From: Stackebrandtia albiflava
GTDB lineage: Bacteria > Actinomycetota > Actinomycetes > Mycobacteriales > Micromonosporaceae
Length of the DNA stretch: 64,000 nt
Direction of reading: 5' to 3'
Assembly (NCBI RefSeq): GCF_007994225.1
Contig: NZ_VLLL01000006.1
Coordinates: forward strand, 1,116,001 to 1,180,000
Shown: positions 34,998 through 43,357 of the stretch, piece by piece
Position numbering within the stretch: position 1 is the first letter of the stretch
Layout: every line of letters begins with the position of its first letter
Translations under genes and position numbers: made by a program
Notes under the pieces: generated by a model
Databases searched by the model: none
Seen by the model: only the letters and a program-made list of their open reading frames with translations
What the model was told of the DNA's origin: nothing

Positions 34998-36416
34998 ATG
35001 ACCCCACAGGAGACCGAGGTCATCGTGGTCGGCGCCGGCCCCACCGGCCTGATGCTCGCCGGAGACCTCGCCGAGAGCGGCGTCCACGTCACCGTCCTGG
35101 AGAAACGCGGCGGCGAATCCAACCTCACCCGCGCCTTCGCCGTCCACGCCCGCACCCTCGAAATGCTCGACGCCCGCGGAATCGCCGACGACCTGATCGC
35201 CACCGGCACCACCCAACCCCGACTCCAACTCCTCGGCCGCGTCGACCTCGACCTGTCCCGCCTACCGTCGCGTTACCCCTTCGTACTGATCACGCCGCAG
35301 TACCACACCGAACGGATCCTGCGGGACCGCGCCGAACGCGCCGGCGCCGTCATCGTCCACGAGGCCGAACTCACCGCCCTCGCCCACGACGACACCGGGG
35401 TCACCGCCACCACCACCGCCGGACGGTACCGCGGCCGATACCTCGTCGGCACCGACGGCGCCCACAGCGCCGTACGACGCCTCCTCGCCCTGCCGTTCCC
35501 CGGCCGGTTCGCGGTCGAACGGGTCACCCTCGCCGACGTCACCCTGACCCGCCCACCCGCCCGACCCGTCACCCTCGTCGCCGGACCCGCCGGATTCGGT
35601 TTCACCGCCCCGTTCGGCGACGGCCGCCACCGGTTCCTCGGCCGCCGCACCCGGACACCCCGAACCGACGCGCCACCCACCCTCGACGAGGTCCGGTCCC
35701 TCATCATCGACGTCTTCGGCGCCGACCTCGGCCTGACCGAGCTGCACTGGTCGTCCCGGTTCGACTCCGAGGAACGCCAGGTGCCCCACTACCGCGTCGG
35801 CCGTGTCCTACTGGCCGGCGACGCCGCGCACGTCCACTCACCCGCCGGCGGCCAGGGCATGAACCTCGGAATCCAGGACGCCGCCAACCTGAGCTGGAAA
35901 CTCGCGGCCGTGGTCGGCGGGTGGGCACCCGACCGGCTGCTGGACTCTTACCACGCCGAACGACACCCCGTCGGCCGCACCGTCCTCATGACCACCGGGG
36001 TCATACTCCGCCTCGCGCTGCTGCGTTCCCCCGTCGTCCGGCGCCTCCGCGACACCGCCGCCACCACCGCCCTGCGCACCGCCACCGTGTCCGGCCGCGT
36101 CACCGGGATGGTCAGCGGCCTCGCGGTGCGCTACCCCGCCCCGCCCGGCGCCCACCGCCGGGTCGGCGAACGGGTACCCGACCTGGCCGTGGAGACCCGC
36201 GACGGCCCCGCCGCACTGTACCGGCGGACGGCGGGACGCCGGTTCGTCCTCGTCAGCCCCACCGCCACGACACCGGCCTGGCCGCCACCCGAACACCTCG
36301 ACGTGGTCGCGCCCGCCGCCGACACGGGGAGGGCGATCCTCGTGCGACCCGACGGACACCTCGCCTGGGTGGGCCACCCCGACGAGGCGCCCACCTGGGC
36401 CTACCGGGCCGGATGA
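34998..36416 (+). CDS. FAD-dependent (class A) aromatic-type monooxygenase
   Basis: 472 aa from the ATG at 34998, 7 nt after GGGAG; an earlier ATG at 34980 lies inside the operator. FAD motif VVGAGPTGLMLAGDLAESG, the DG motif GTDGAHSAVRRLL, and the second FAD motif LAGDAAHVHSPAGGQGMNLG place it in the group of PHBH-type hydroxylases, including polyketide and rifampicin/tetracycline-modifying enzymes. It is a single gene under its own repressible promoter, as for drug- or aromatic-induced monooxygenases. Confidence 0.92.
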   Translation: MTPQETEVIVVGAGPTGLMLAGDLAESGVHVTVLEKRGGESNLTRAFAVHARTLEMLDARGIADDLIATGTTQPRLQLLGRVDLDLSRLPSRYPFVLITPQYHTERILRDRAERAGAVIVHEAELTALAHDDTGVTATTTAGRYRGRYLVGTDGAHSAVRRLLALPFPGRFAVERVTLADVTLTRPPARPVTLVAGPAGFGFTAPFGDGRHRFLGRRTRTPRTDAPPTLDEVRSLIIDVFGADLGLTELHWSSRFDSEERQVPHYRVGRVLLAGDAAHVHSPAGGQGMNLGIQDAANLSWKLAAVVGGWAPDRLLDSYHAERHPVGRTVLMTTGVILRLALLRSPVVRRLRDTAATTALRTATVSGRVTGMVSGLAVRYPAPPGAHRRVGERVPDLAVETRDGPAALYRRTAGRRFVLVSPTATTPAWPPPEHLDVVAPAADTGRAILVRPDGHLAWVGHPDEAPTWAYRAG

Positions 36417-36655
36417 ACACCCGGCCGCGCCCCGGCGTGACCCGCGGAGTCGTCCGATCGTCCGGTTAAACCGTCCGAAAGGCCGCCACTCACATCGACG
36501 GATATGTCCGTATTGCACCCGAATGACGGATATCGAGACCCGGCGGGACCGGAATCCACTGTCTAACATCACTGACGAACCACCGAGCACTGTCGAGCGA
36601 TCGCCTGTCTGCTATGGATATCGCGGGGGATCGTCGGGTTCAGGGGAGGGGAATC

Positions 36656-38287
36656 GTGACCGAGGTGATCTGGGAGACCACCGTGGAGGTGGCGCGGAAC
36701 GAGCCGGGTGGGACGATCGGGCGGGTGGTCCAGGCGGTCGCCCGAGGCCGTGCCGGGCCGCTGTTCCCACCCCTGGAGACCGTCATCGACGAAGACGGCA
36801 CCACTCAGGACTCCGAACCCGCCGGCGAGGCCGCGGCCGGGTTCGTCGCGGCCGTGCTCCGCATGGAACGGTTCCGTCCGCTCCGCGACACCTTCGAGAC
36901 CGTCGCCGCCTGGTGCGAACGGATGGCCGCGCTCTACCGGGACACCGTCGCCCACGGCGTCCTGTCACCCGACAACGGACACCTGTTCGGGCCGCTCGTC
37001 GTCGAGGCGTTCACCGCCTGCGCCGCCGACGCCCTGCCCGACGTCGCCAAACACGTCGCCACGCGCCGCCACCAGTACCTGCGGTCCCTGGAACTCTTCC
37101 TGTACCGGTTCAGCCGTGACGCGGTGGCCGGTTGGCCCGCCGACCGGCGCTTCACCGGAACCGTCGTCCACCTGTCGGTCCCCGACGGGCACAGCCACAA
37201 CGGCGGCCAACGACTCATCCGGGTGCGCCTCGACGGCGGCGGCGTGATCGCCTACCGGCCGCAGCCGGTACACGGACCGGACCGGTTCCTCGCCGTCGCC
37301 GAGCCCGAGGAACCGCCCGCCTCGGTGTTCGACATGCTCAACCGGTTGCCCGCCGCCTCCGGGCCGGTCAGGCTCCCCACCGTCCGCAGCTGGGTCGGCG
37401 GCGGAGACGACGCCGACTGCTACAGCTGGCACGAATGGCTCGGCGGCGGCCCGAGCCCCGCCACCGCCGTCACCGGACCCGGGTACTGGCGGCGCGCGGG
37501 CGCGTTGACGGCCGCCTGCGGCGCACTCGGCATCACCGGATGGACGTCCGAACGCCCCGGCGGACGCCACGGCCGGTACCAGTGCATGTCGATGGGACTG
37601 GAACACGTGCTGCGCGCCGAGGCCGGCGAGGTGTACCGGATGGTCACGGCGGCGGGATGGGAACACGGCGCCGGACCGACCGGAGCCCCCGTCCGGTTGC
37701 GGCGCGCGGGAACCCGGTGGTGGCTCATCCGGGTGCCCGGCCGGATGCGACCCCTCCGCGGCCCCGGCGACATCGACCGGCATCGACAACTGCCCGACTT
37801 CCTCACCGGGATGTTCGACGCGTGGACGCTCATCTGCCGCGAGCACGACCGCATCGCGGACTTCCTCGCCGACGGCCCCGTCCTGTTGAGCAGGGTCTCG
37901 TTGCGGCCCGACGTGGAGTACCGCCAGGTGCTGTGGCACCGGATCACGACCGGGGCCGAGCCGCCGAACTGGTCACCGCACCCCGCCGAGCGGGAACAGC
38001 TCGAACGCGGCGACGTCCCCTACTTCGTCGCCGAGCCCGGTGACCCCGACCTGTGGGCGTTGTGGGCACCGCCGCGAAGCTCGGGACGGATCAAGGTCAG
38101 CCCCACCATCGCGCTCGCCGGTTCCGGCGGGATGCCGTCCCAGCCCCGGCTGCAACGCCTGGTCCGGCTCGGGGAGTTGCTGCGCGACGCGGTGGTCGCG
38201 GCCAAACAGCCCGCCGCCCGCGCCGGGCACGTCCTGGCCGGGATGGAGACGCTTCCGGAACTGAGCTTCGACCGCGCGGCGACCTGA
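36656..38287 (+). CDS. LanM-dehydratase-like (DUF4135) protein without cyclase domain, degenerate active site
   Basis: 543 aa from the GTG at 36656, preceded by GGGGAGGGG; an ATG at 36614 has no SD. Features of the type 2 lanthipeptide dehydratase domain: LRSLELFLYRFSRDAVAG (about 138-158), GHSHNGGQ (178-185), VIAYRPQP (about 197-204), YWRRAGALTAACGALGITG (about 278-296), and the C-terminal SLRPDVEYRQVL ... RGDVPYFV. The residues expected to be catalytic are altered: GDxH reads GHSH, YKPR reads YRPQ, and TDxHxEN reads TGWTSER. The LanC-like cyclase half is missing. It may be a pseudoenzyme or a modified kinase-like protein; it is followed by a Nudix gene after 46 nt. Confidence 0.75.
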   Translation: MTEVIWETTVEVARNEPGGTIGRVVQAVARGRAGPLFPPLETVIDEDGTTQDSEPAGEAAAGFVAAVLRMERFRPLRDTFETVAAWCERMAALYRDTVAHGVLSPDNGHLFGPLVVEAFTACAADALPDVAKHVATRRHQYLRSLELFLYRFSRDAVAGWPADRRFTGTVVHLSVPDGHSHNGGQRLIRVRLDGGGVIAYRPQPVHGPDRFLAVAEPEEPPASVFDMLNRLPAASGPVRLPTVRSWVGGGDDADCYSWHEWLGGGPSPATAVTGPGYWRRAGALTAACGALGITGWTSERPGGRHGRYQCMSMGLEHVLRAEAGEVYRMVTAAGWEHGAGPTGAPVRLRRAGTRWWLIRVPGRMRPLRGPGDIDRHRQLPDFLTGMFDAWTLICREHDRIADFLADGPVLLSRVSLRPDVEYRQVLWHRITTGAEPPNWSPHPAEREQLERGDVPYFVAEPGDPDLWALWAPPRSSGRIKVSPTIALAGSGGMPSQPRLQRLVRLGELLRDAVVAAKQPAARAGHVLAGMETLPELSFDRAAT

Positions 38288-38333
38288 CGACGCCGCCCGG
38301 CGGGCCGCGCCCGGTTGGGTAGCGTGGACCGCT

Positions 38334-39533
38334 ATGACCGACGACACCCACATCGGGTCGCAGGAACGCCGGGTGGCCATGCTGGCCGAGGAGATCCTCG
38401 CCGAGGCCCACAACGGACTGTTCTACGACGCCGACGACGCCGACGAGGCGCGCTTCACCCGGCTGCGGCGGATCGGCGCGGGCGTGTTGGCGGAGGTGGA
38501 CCGGCGCGACACCGAGACCATCCTCGCCGGGCTACCCGCCACCGACCGGTTGTGGACGCCGCTGCTCGCGGTGGTGCTCATCCTCAGCCACCAGCGTGAC
38601 GGTGTACTGCTGACGGTGGCGGACGACGGACACGCGGCCATGCCGCACGGGTTCGTCCCCGTCTCGCAGGACCCGGAGGCCGCCGTACGGGAACTCGCCC
38701 GGCGCGTCATGCCGGGGGAGGAGGTCGTACCCGTGCCGCACGGCATCTGCGACAGCATCTCGGCGGGACTCATGCAGCGTCACACCTACCACCTGACGTA
38801 CGTCGTCGACGTGACCTTCGTGCCCGAGGAGTCCTTCGCGGTGCCGTTGTGCCCGGCGGAGACGGCGACCGTGACGGATCCCCTCACCGGGTACATCCTC
38901 GCCGGGGCCGAGCGGGACGTCCTGGAGTCCCCGTTCCGCATCAACTCGACGATCCGCGAACTGTTGGCCGAATCGGTCGAGATCGCCGACAGCGGACGGG
39001 ACTCCACCACCGACCCGTGGAACCGGGAACGGTACCGGCGGGTCGGCGACACCGCGCGGGCGGTACTGGCCGCCGACGCGATCGGACACGAGTACCGGCC
39101 ACGCGACTTCGGACCGCTCGATATCGCCACACCCGTCACCGCCGCCGAGATGCTGATCTTGGGACACGACGGCAGGATCCTGCTGCTCGAACGGTTCGAC
39201 ACCGGCCAATGGGCGATGCCGGGCGGCGGCTGCGAGGTCGGCGAGACCTCCGCGGCCACCGCGGTGCGCGAGTGCAGGGAGGAACTGGGGGTCGAGGTGT
39301 CCGTCGAAGGTCTCGCCGGCGTTTACGACAACCGGGTCATCCAGGCGGCCGACCCCGGCGAGTGGGTGTGCTTCGTCTACGTCGGACACCTCGACGGCGA
39401 CTCACCAGAGCCCTCCCGGACCGTGGAGGCGACCGACTTCGGCTGGTACCGGCCGGACGAGCTGTCCACCCTCGACATGTACAACAGTCACGACGTGAAG
39501 ATCGAACGCACGTTGAAGCTGCTGGCGGGATGA
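38334..39533 (+). CDS. Nudix hydrolase with duplicated/extended N-terminal half
   Basis: 399 aa. A complete Nudix box GGCEVGETSAATAVRECREELGV lies at about 297-319. The N-terminal 45 residues (MLAEEILAEAHNGLFYD...) resemble the helical N-terminal domain of some Nudix hydrolases, and the middle (DRLWTPLLAVVLILSHQRDG ... YHLTYVVDVTFVPEE) resembles a second Nudix fold without the box. ATG 8 nt after TAGCGT, so leaderless. Substrate unknown; pairing with the LanM-like gene may indicate a joint role with a nucleotide-derived compound. Confidence 0.85.
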   Translation: MTDDTHIGSQERRVAMLAEEILAEAHNGLFYDADDADEARFTRLRRIGAGVLAEVDRRDTETILAGLPATDRLWTPLLAVVLILSHQRDGVLLTVADDGHAAMPHGFVPVSQDPEAAVRELARRVMPGEEVVPVPHGICDSISAGLMQRHTYHLTYVVDVTFVPEESFAVPLCPAETATVTDPLTGYILAGAERDVLESPFRINSTIRELLAESVEIADSGRDSTTDPWNRERYRRVGDTARAVLAADAIGHEYRPRDFGPLDIATPVTAAEMLILGHDGRILLLERFDTGQWAMPGGGCEVGETSAATAVRECREELGVEVSVEGLAGVYDNRVIQAADPGEWVCFVYVGHLDGDSPEPSRTVEATDFGWYRPDELSTLDMYNSHDVKIERTLKLLAG

Positions 39534-39771
39534 CCGTGGACGGGACGGGCCGTTTGCCGTGTGTGGCCGGGGTTCCGGGCGCTTCCGTGATGGGCGGGGC
39601 GTGCGGCGTTGCGGCCTGGCTCAGGACCCGGCTCCGTTGGTTGGGTTTCCGACCCGGCTCCGCCGGGTTAACGCTGATTCAGCCGGATTGTCCGAATGCT
39701 GCCTGAATAGTGGATTCATCTCGTCCGTTCGGTGGATGCCGGAGGGGAGGTCGTGTGATTGAATCCACAGA

Positions 39772-39807
39772 GACCGGATCGCTTCCCCCGTGGCGATCCG
39801 GTCTTTT
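39772..39807 (+). terminator. Intrinsic terminator
   Basis: GACCGGATCGC / GCGATCCGGTC (11 bp) with a C-rich 10-nt loop and TTTT tail. It follows a structured 60-nt segment, so it could end a small RNA as well as the Nudix transcript. Confidence 0.75.
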
Positions 39808-39944
39808 GCGTTCGGGGGACTGGAATCGCGGGGGCGCCGCCGTGATCGGCAGGGCTGCGCCCACTGTGGATGATCGTGCCGGCGGGTCGTCGCCGCACGC
39901 GGCGGGTGGCGTCGAGCCACCCGGCACGGGGCCGCCCGGCGGCG

Positions 39945-39971
39945 TTGTCCACAACCGGTGGGTTATCCACA
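39945..39971. promoter_or_regulatory. Pair of DnaA-box-like sites
   Basis: TTGTCCACA (39945-39953) and TTATCCACA (39963-39971) in the same orientation, 18 nt apart; both match the DnaA-box consensus used by actinobacteria. Two boxes are too few for oriC; they may titrate DnaA or be incidental. Confidence 0.45.
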
Positions 39972-40080
39972 GCCGGGTCCGAGCGCCCTCGACACCGCCC
40001 CCGACCAGCACATAGGCTGAAGCCACGGGGAGGAGGAGTGGTGGCCCCCGCGCACTGCGGGCGAGCGGGGGCGCTCCCGG

Positions 40081-40914
40081 TCAGCCGCCCGCGACCTCGG
40101 TGGACGGCCGCCAGACATAGGGGACGGTGGTCGCGACCGGGACCATGCCAAGTCGTTCCAGGATCGGGGCGCTGTCCGGTGAGGAGTCCACCTGGAGCAT
40201 GCCGAACCCGCGCGCCAACGCCAGTTGCGCCCGCCGCGCCACGACGGCGCGGTACACGCCACGGCCCCGCCACTCCGGCATCGTGGAGCCGCCCCACAGG
40301 CCGGCGAACTCGGTTCCGTTGTGGAACCGTATCCACGCCGCGCAGACCAGGTCCTCACCGTGTTCCGCGGCGATGACGACGACGGGGTCGGTGTCGGAAC
40401 TGATCTCGGCAGCCAGGGCCTCCGGCAGCCAGCCGTGGTCGGTGTTCCACACCGCCTCCTCCAGCAACCGCACCCGTTCCAGGTCGGCGGGGGCGGATAT
40501 CTCCCGTAGTGTCGCGCCCTCGGGCGTCCGTGGCGCGATGGCCAGGTCGGCCGCCTCGCCGAGTGCGAGGGTCTCGGGCTGTTCGGCGACGAATCCGGCG
40601 GCGGTGAGCCGTTCCGGCAGGTCCTCGGGGAGGTCGTAGCTGTGGTACTTCCACTCGACCGAGGCGCCGATCGCCGCGTAGTGGTCGCGCTGCGCGGCGA
40701 TGAACGAGTCGAGGTCGTCTCCGGAGAGACCGTCGAGGTCACGGTATGTGATGTAGCCGCGGGCGCCCGCCACCGTCTTGCGCCGGATCGGGCCGACCGT
40801 CTCGACCGTCTCGCGTTCGGGGTCGTGGACGGTCATGCGGGTGCGTATCTGGGCGTCGTACGCGGCGCGCAGCGCCACCGCGCGCCCGGCTTCCTGGGTC
40901 GTCACGTCGTTCAT
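40081..40914 (-). CDS. GNAT-fold acetyltransferase
   Basis: 277 aa. The N-terminal half is a degenerate GNAT-like region; the C-terminal half has the acetyl-CoA loop pattern MPEWRGRGVYRAVVARRAQL followed by FGMLQVDSSPDSAPILERLG, the usual end of the domain. The start ATG at 40914 has no SD. Probably acetylates a small molecule or protein; no neighbours give the substrate. Divergent from the LigD polymerase gene. Confidence 0.87.
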   Translation of the reverse strand: MNDVTTQEAGRAVALRAAYDAQIRTRMTVHDPERETVETVGPIRRKTVAGARGYITYRDLDGLSGDDLDSFIAAQRDHYAAIGASVEWKYHSYDLPEDLPERLTAAGFVAEQPETLALGEAADLAIAPRTPEGATLREISAPADLERVRLLEEAVWNTDHGWLPEALAAEISSDTDPVVVIAAEHGEDLVCAAWIRFHNGTEFAGLWGGSTMPEWRGRGVYRAVVARRAQLALARGFGMLQVDSSPDSAPILERLGMVPVATTVPYVWRPSTEVAGG

Positions 40915-41061
40915 TGAACCGCACCCGGTGCGGCGGGTCGGCGCAGGTCGGCGTGGTTGCCGGCGGCGTCACGGTACCGATCGCCCCGGCGGCCGGCGCA
41001 TTCATGCCTCTCGATCCGTGAAACGGTGATATCGGCGGCCTCCCCGTTCTAGGCTGGCGGC

Positions 41062-41973
41062 ATGGCGGACGATCGGACCGACGTCACCATCGGAGGTCGG
41101 CACCTGACCCTGACGAACCTGGGCAAGGTGATGTATCCGGGTGACGGATTCACCAAGGGCGAGGTGATCGACTACTACGTCAAGATCGCCGACGTGCTGC
41201 TCCCGCACCTGGCCGAGCGCTGCGTGACCCGTATCCGCTACCCCGACGGCATCGGTGACCTGCGGTTCTACGAGAAGAACGCGCCTAAGGGGACACCGGA
41301 CTGGGTGCACACCGAGAACATCCCCACCCCGGGTTCGTCCAAGGGGCGTGACTCGCTCGACTTCGTCATGGTCGACGACGTCGCCACCCTCGCCTGGCTG
41401 GGCAACCTCGCCGCCCTGGAGCTGCACCCGTTCCAGTGGAAGCTCACCGCCCGGGACGACGAACGCCGTCCGGACCGGCTCGTCGCCGACCTCGACCCGG
41501 GCGAGGGTGCGGGGATGCCGGAGTGTGTGGAGGTGGCCGGGATCCTCCGCGACCGGCTGGCGGAGGACGGCTTGACCGCGTACCCGAAGAGTTCCGGCAA
41601 GAAGGGCATCCACCTGTGCTGCCCGATCTCCGCCGAGCAGACCGACGAGGAGGTGTCGGGCTACGCGCGCCGCATCGCGTACGAACTCGCCGAGTCCCAT
41701 GAGGACCTGATCACCGCCAACATGCGCAAGACCCACCGGACCGGTCGCGTGTTCATCGACTGGAGCCAGAACAACGCCGCCAAGACCACCGTCGCCCCCT
41801 ACTCGCTGCGCAACCAGCCGAACCCGACCGTGTCGACGCCGGTGACGTGGGACGAGTTGGAACCGGGCTTCAACGGCGGGTTCAGCCCCGAGCAGGTGTT
41901 GGAACGGATCGAACGCCACGGCGACCTGTGGGAACCGGTGTTCGCCACCGGCCCCCGAGTCCCCGACGCCTGA
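41062..41973 (+). CDS. LigD-type NHEJ polymerase/primase
   Basis: 303 aa; ATG 6 nt after TAGGCT, leaderless. The family motifs are clear: LTNLGKVMYPGDGFTKGEVI, WVHTENIPTPGS, FVMVDDVATLAWLGNLAALE, LVADLDPGEGAGM (catalytic Asp pair), SGKKGIHLCCPI and RVFIDWSQNNAAKT. It corresponds to the polymerase domain of LigD, which fills gaps with ribonucleotides during non-homologous end joining. The ligase is a separate gene downstream (42235) across repeat element C. Ku and the phosphoesterase domain are not in the window. Confidence 0.95.
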   Translation: MADDRTDVTIGGRHLTLTNLGKVMYPGDGFTKGEVIDYYVKIADVLLPHLAERCVTRIRYPDGIGDLRFYEKNAPKGTPDWVHTENIPTPGSSKGRDSLDFVMVDDVATLAWLGNLAALELHPFQWKLTARDDERRPDRLVADLDPGEGAGMPECVEVAGILRDRLAEDGLTAYPKSSGKKGIHLCCPISAEQTDEEVSGYARRIAYELAESHEDLITANMRKTHRTGRVFIDWSQNNAAKTTVAPYSLRNQPNPTVSTPVTWDELEPGFNGGFSPEQVLERIERHGDLWEPVFATGPRVPDA

Positions 41974-41998
41974 CCCGGTTCACCGCCGCCCTCTGTTC

Positions 41999-42138
41999 CG
42001 CTTGGTCCCCGCCCGGTCGTGCTTGGTCCCCGCCCGACGGTGGCCCCGTGCCCGGTTCATGTCTATATGTCTGGAATGTGCCCGTTTGGCGAGGACCGAG
42101 TGCGCAATGGCGAGGACCAAGCCGGCGGGGACCAAGCG
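41999..42138. repeat. 21-nt-phased inverted repeat element, copy C
   Basis: Left arms CGCTTGGTCCCCGCC (41999) and TGCTTGGTCCCCGCC (42020), 21 nt apart; right arms GGCGAGGACCGAGTG (42088), GGCGAGGACCAAGCC (42109, 21 nt on) and GGCGGGGACCAAGCG (42124). The arms match those of copy B at 28.6 kb. Core elements CGTGCCCG (42047-42054) and ATGTCTGG (42067-42074) are shared with copy B. It lies between two co-directional LigD genes. Confidence 0.85.
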
Positions 42139-42234
42139 CAAGGGGAGCGGGAGGCGCAAGCGGGAAGCGGAGGCCGGGAGGCCGGGGGCCGGGAAAGTGG
42201 GGCGCGGGACGGGCGGGTGCGCCAGGATGGGGCC

Positions 42235-43308
42235 ATGCAGCTGCCCGTGATGCCGCCGGTCAAACCCATGTTGGCGAAGCCCGTCGCGAAGATCCCGACC
42301 GAAGGGCACCTGTTCGAGCCCAAATGGGACGGATTCCGGTCCATCGTGTTCCGCGACGGCGACGAGGTCGAGATCGGCAGCCGCAACGAACGCCCGATGA
42401 CCCGGTACTTCCCGGAGCTGGTGACGGCGTTCAAGGCCGAACTGCCGCCCCGGTGCGTGGTCGACGGGGAGATCGTGCTCATCGCCGACGGCGGCCACCG
42501 GCTCGACTTCGAGGCGCTGCAACAACGCATCCACCCGGCGCAGTCCCGGGTGGACCTGCTGTCCCGGGAGACTCCCGCGTCGTTCGTGGCCTTCGACCTG
42601 CTCGCCCTCGACGACACCGACCTCACCGCCGAACCGTTCGCCGCCCGTCGTGACGCGCTGCGGAAGGCGTTGCGCGCCGCGAAGGCACCGGTGTACCTGA
42701 CCCCGGTCACCGACGACCCGGAGGTCGCGGCCCGCTGGTTCTCGCAGTTCGAGGGCGCCGGCCTGGACGGTGTGATCGCCAAACCCGCGACCGTCACCTA
42801 CCAACCCGACAAGCGGGTCATGTGGAAGCTCAAGCACACCCGGACGGCGGACTGCGTCGTCGCCGGATACCGCACCCACAAGTCGGGCGACGACCGCATC
42901 GGGTCGCTGCTGCTCGGCCTGTACGACGACAACGGCGACCTGGTCAGCGTCGGGGTGATCGGGGCGTTCTCCGCCGCCCGCCGCGCCGAACTGTTCCAGG
43001 AACTGCAACCCCTGGTCACCACCTTCGACGACCATCCCTGGGCGTGGGAACGCCAGGAGGAGGGTAAACGGACGCCTCGCAACGCCGAGGGCAGCCGGTG
43101 GGCGGCAGGCAAGGACCTGGCGTTCACGCCGTTGCGGCCGGAACGGGTCGTGGAGGTGAAGTACGACCACATGGAGGGGATCCGGTTCCGGCACACCGCC
43201 CAGTTCGTCCGGTGGCGGCCCGACCGGGAACCCCGTTCCTGTACGTACGCGCAGCTCGACGAGGCGGTCGACTTCGACCTCGCCGACATCCTCACCGGCA
43301 ACACCTGA
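42235..43308 (+). CDS. ATP-dependent DNA ligase, LigD ligase type
   Basis: 357 aa from the ATG at 42235. The adenylation motif EPKWDGFRSIVFRDG contains the catalytic Lys, followed by SRNERPMTRYFPEL (motif II region), VDGEIVLI, SFVAFDLLAL, GLDGVIAKP and the C-terminal WKLKHTRTADCVVAG and EVKYDHMEGIRFRH of the OB domain. Seals nicks after end joining together with the polymerase gene just upstream. Actinomycetes often have LigD domains as separate genes, as here. Confidence 0.94.
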   Translation: MQLPVMPPVKPMLAKPVAKIPTEGHLFEPKWDGFRSIVFRDGDEVEIGSRNERPMTRYFPELVTAFKAELPPRCVVDGEIVLIADGGHRLDFEALQQRIHPAQSRVDLLSRETPASFVAFDLLALDDTDLTAEPFAARRDALRKALRAAKAPVYLTPVTDDPEVAARWFSQFEGAGLDGVIAKPATVTYQPDKRVMWKLKHTRTADCVVAGYRTHKSGDDRIGSLLLGLYDDNGDLVSVGVIGAFSAARRAELFQELQPLVTTFDDHPWAWERQEEGKRTPRNAEGSRWAAGKDLAFTPLRPERVVEVKYDHMEGIRFRHTAQFVRWRPDREPRSCTYAQLDEAVDFDLADILTGNT

Positions 43309-43357
43309 CCCCGGCGGCGGTGGACCCGGCCGCACGGCCGAGCCCACCGGCTCGCGC

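Larger units (their letters stand above)
39534..40080. other. Intergenic region with structured RNA-like segment and DnaA-box pair
   Basis: About 550 nt between genes with ends facing each other. It holds an inverted repeat GTGGATTC/GAATCCAC (39710-39717 with 39761-39768), a perfect terminator hairpin at 39772-39807, and two DnaA-box-like nonamers at 39945-39953 and 39963-39971. No protein gene is convincing. Confidence 0.5.

Noticed and set aside
36497-36533. Direct repeat GACGGATAT (36497 and 36525) upstream of the LanM-like gene as an operator
   Set aside because: Two 9-nt copies 28 nt apart without a clear promoter around them; not enough to call a regulatory site.
36523-37119. Frame starting MTDIETRRDRNPL upstream of the LanM-like gene, considered as a lanthipeptide precursor
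   Set aside because: It does not stop before the LanM-like gene but runs through it in another frame; no leader-type GG or Ser/Thr/Cys core peptide.
39772-39807. 6C-type actinobacterial small RNA
   Set aside because: Only one loop has a C-run (five C) and the second C-rich hairpin is missing, so the family call is not supported.
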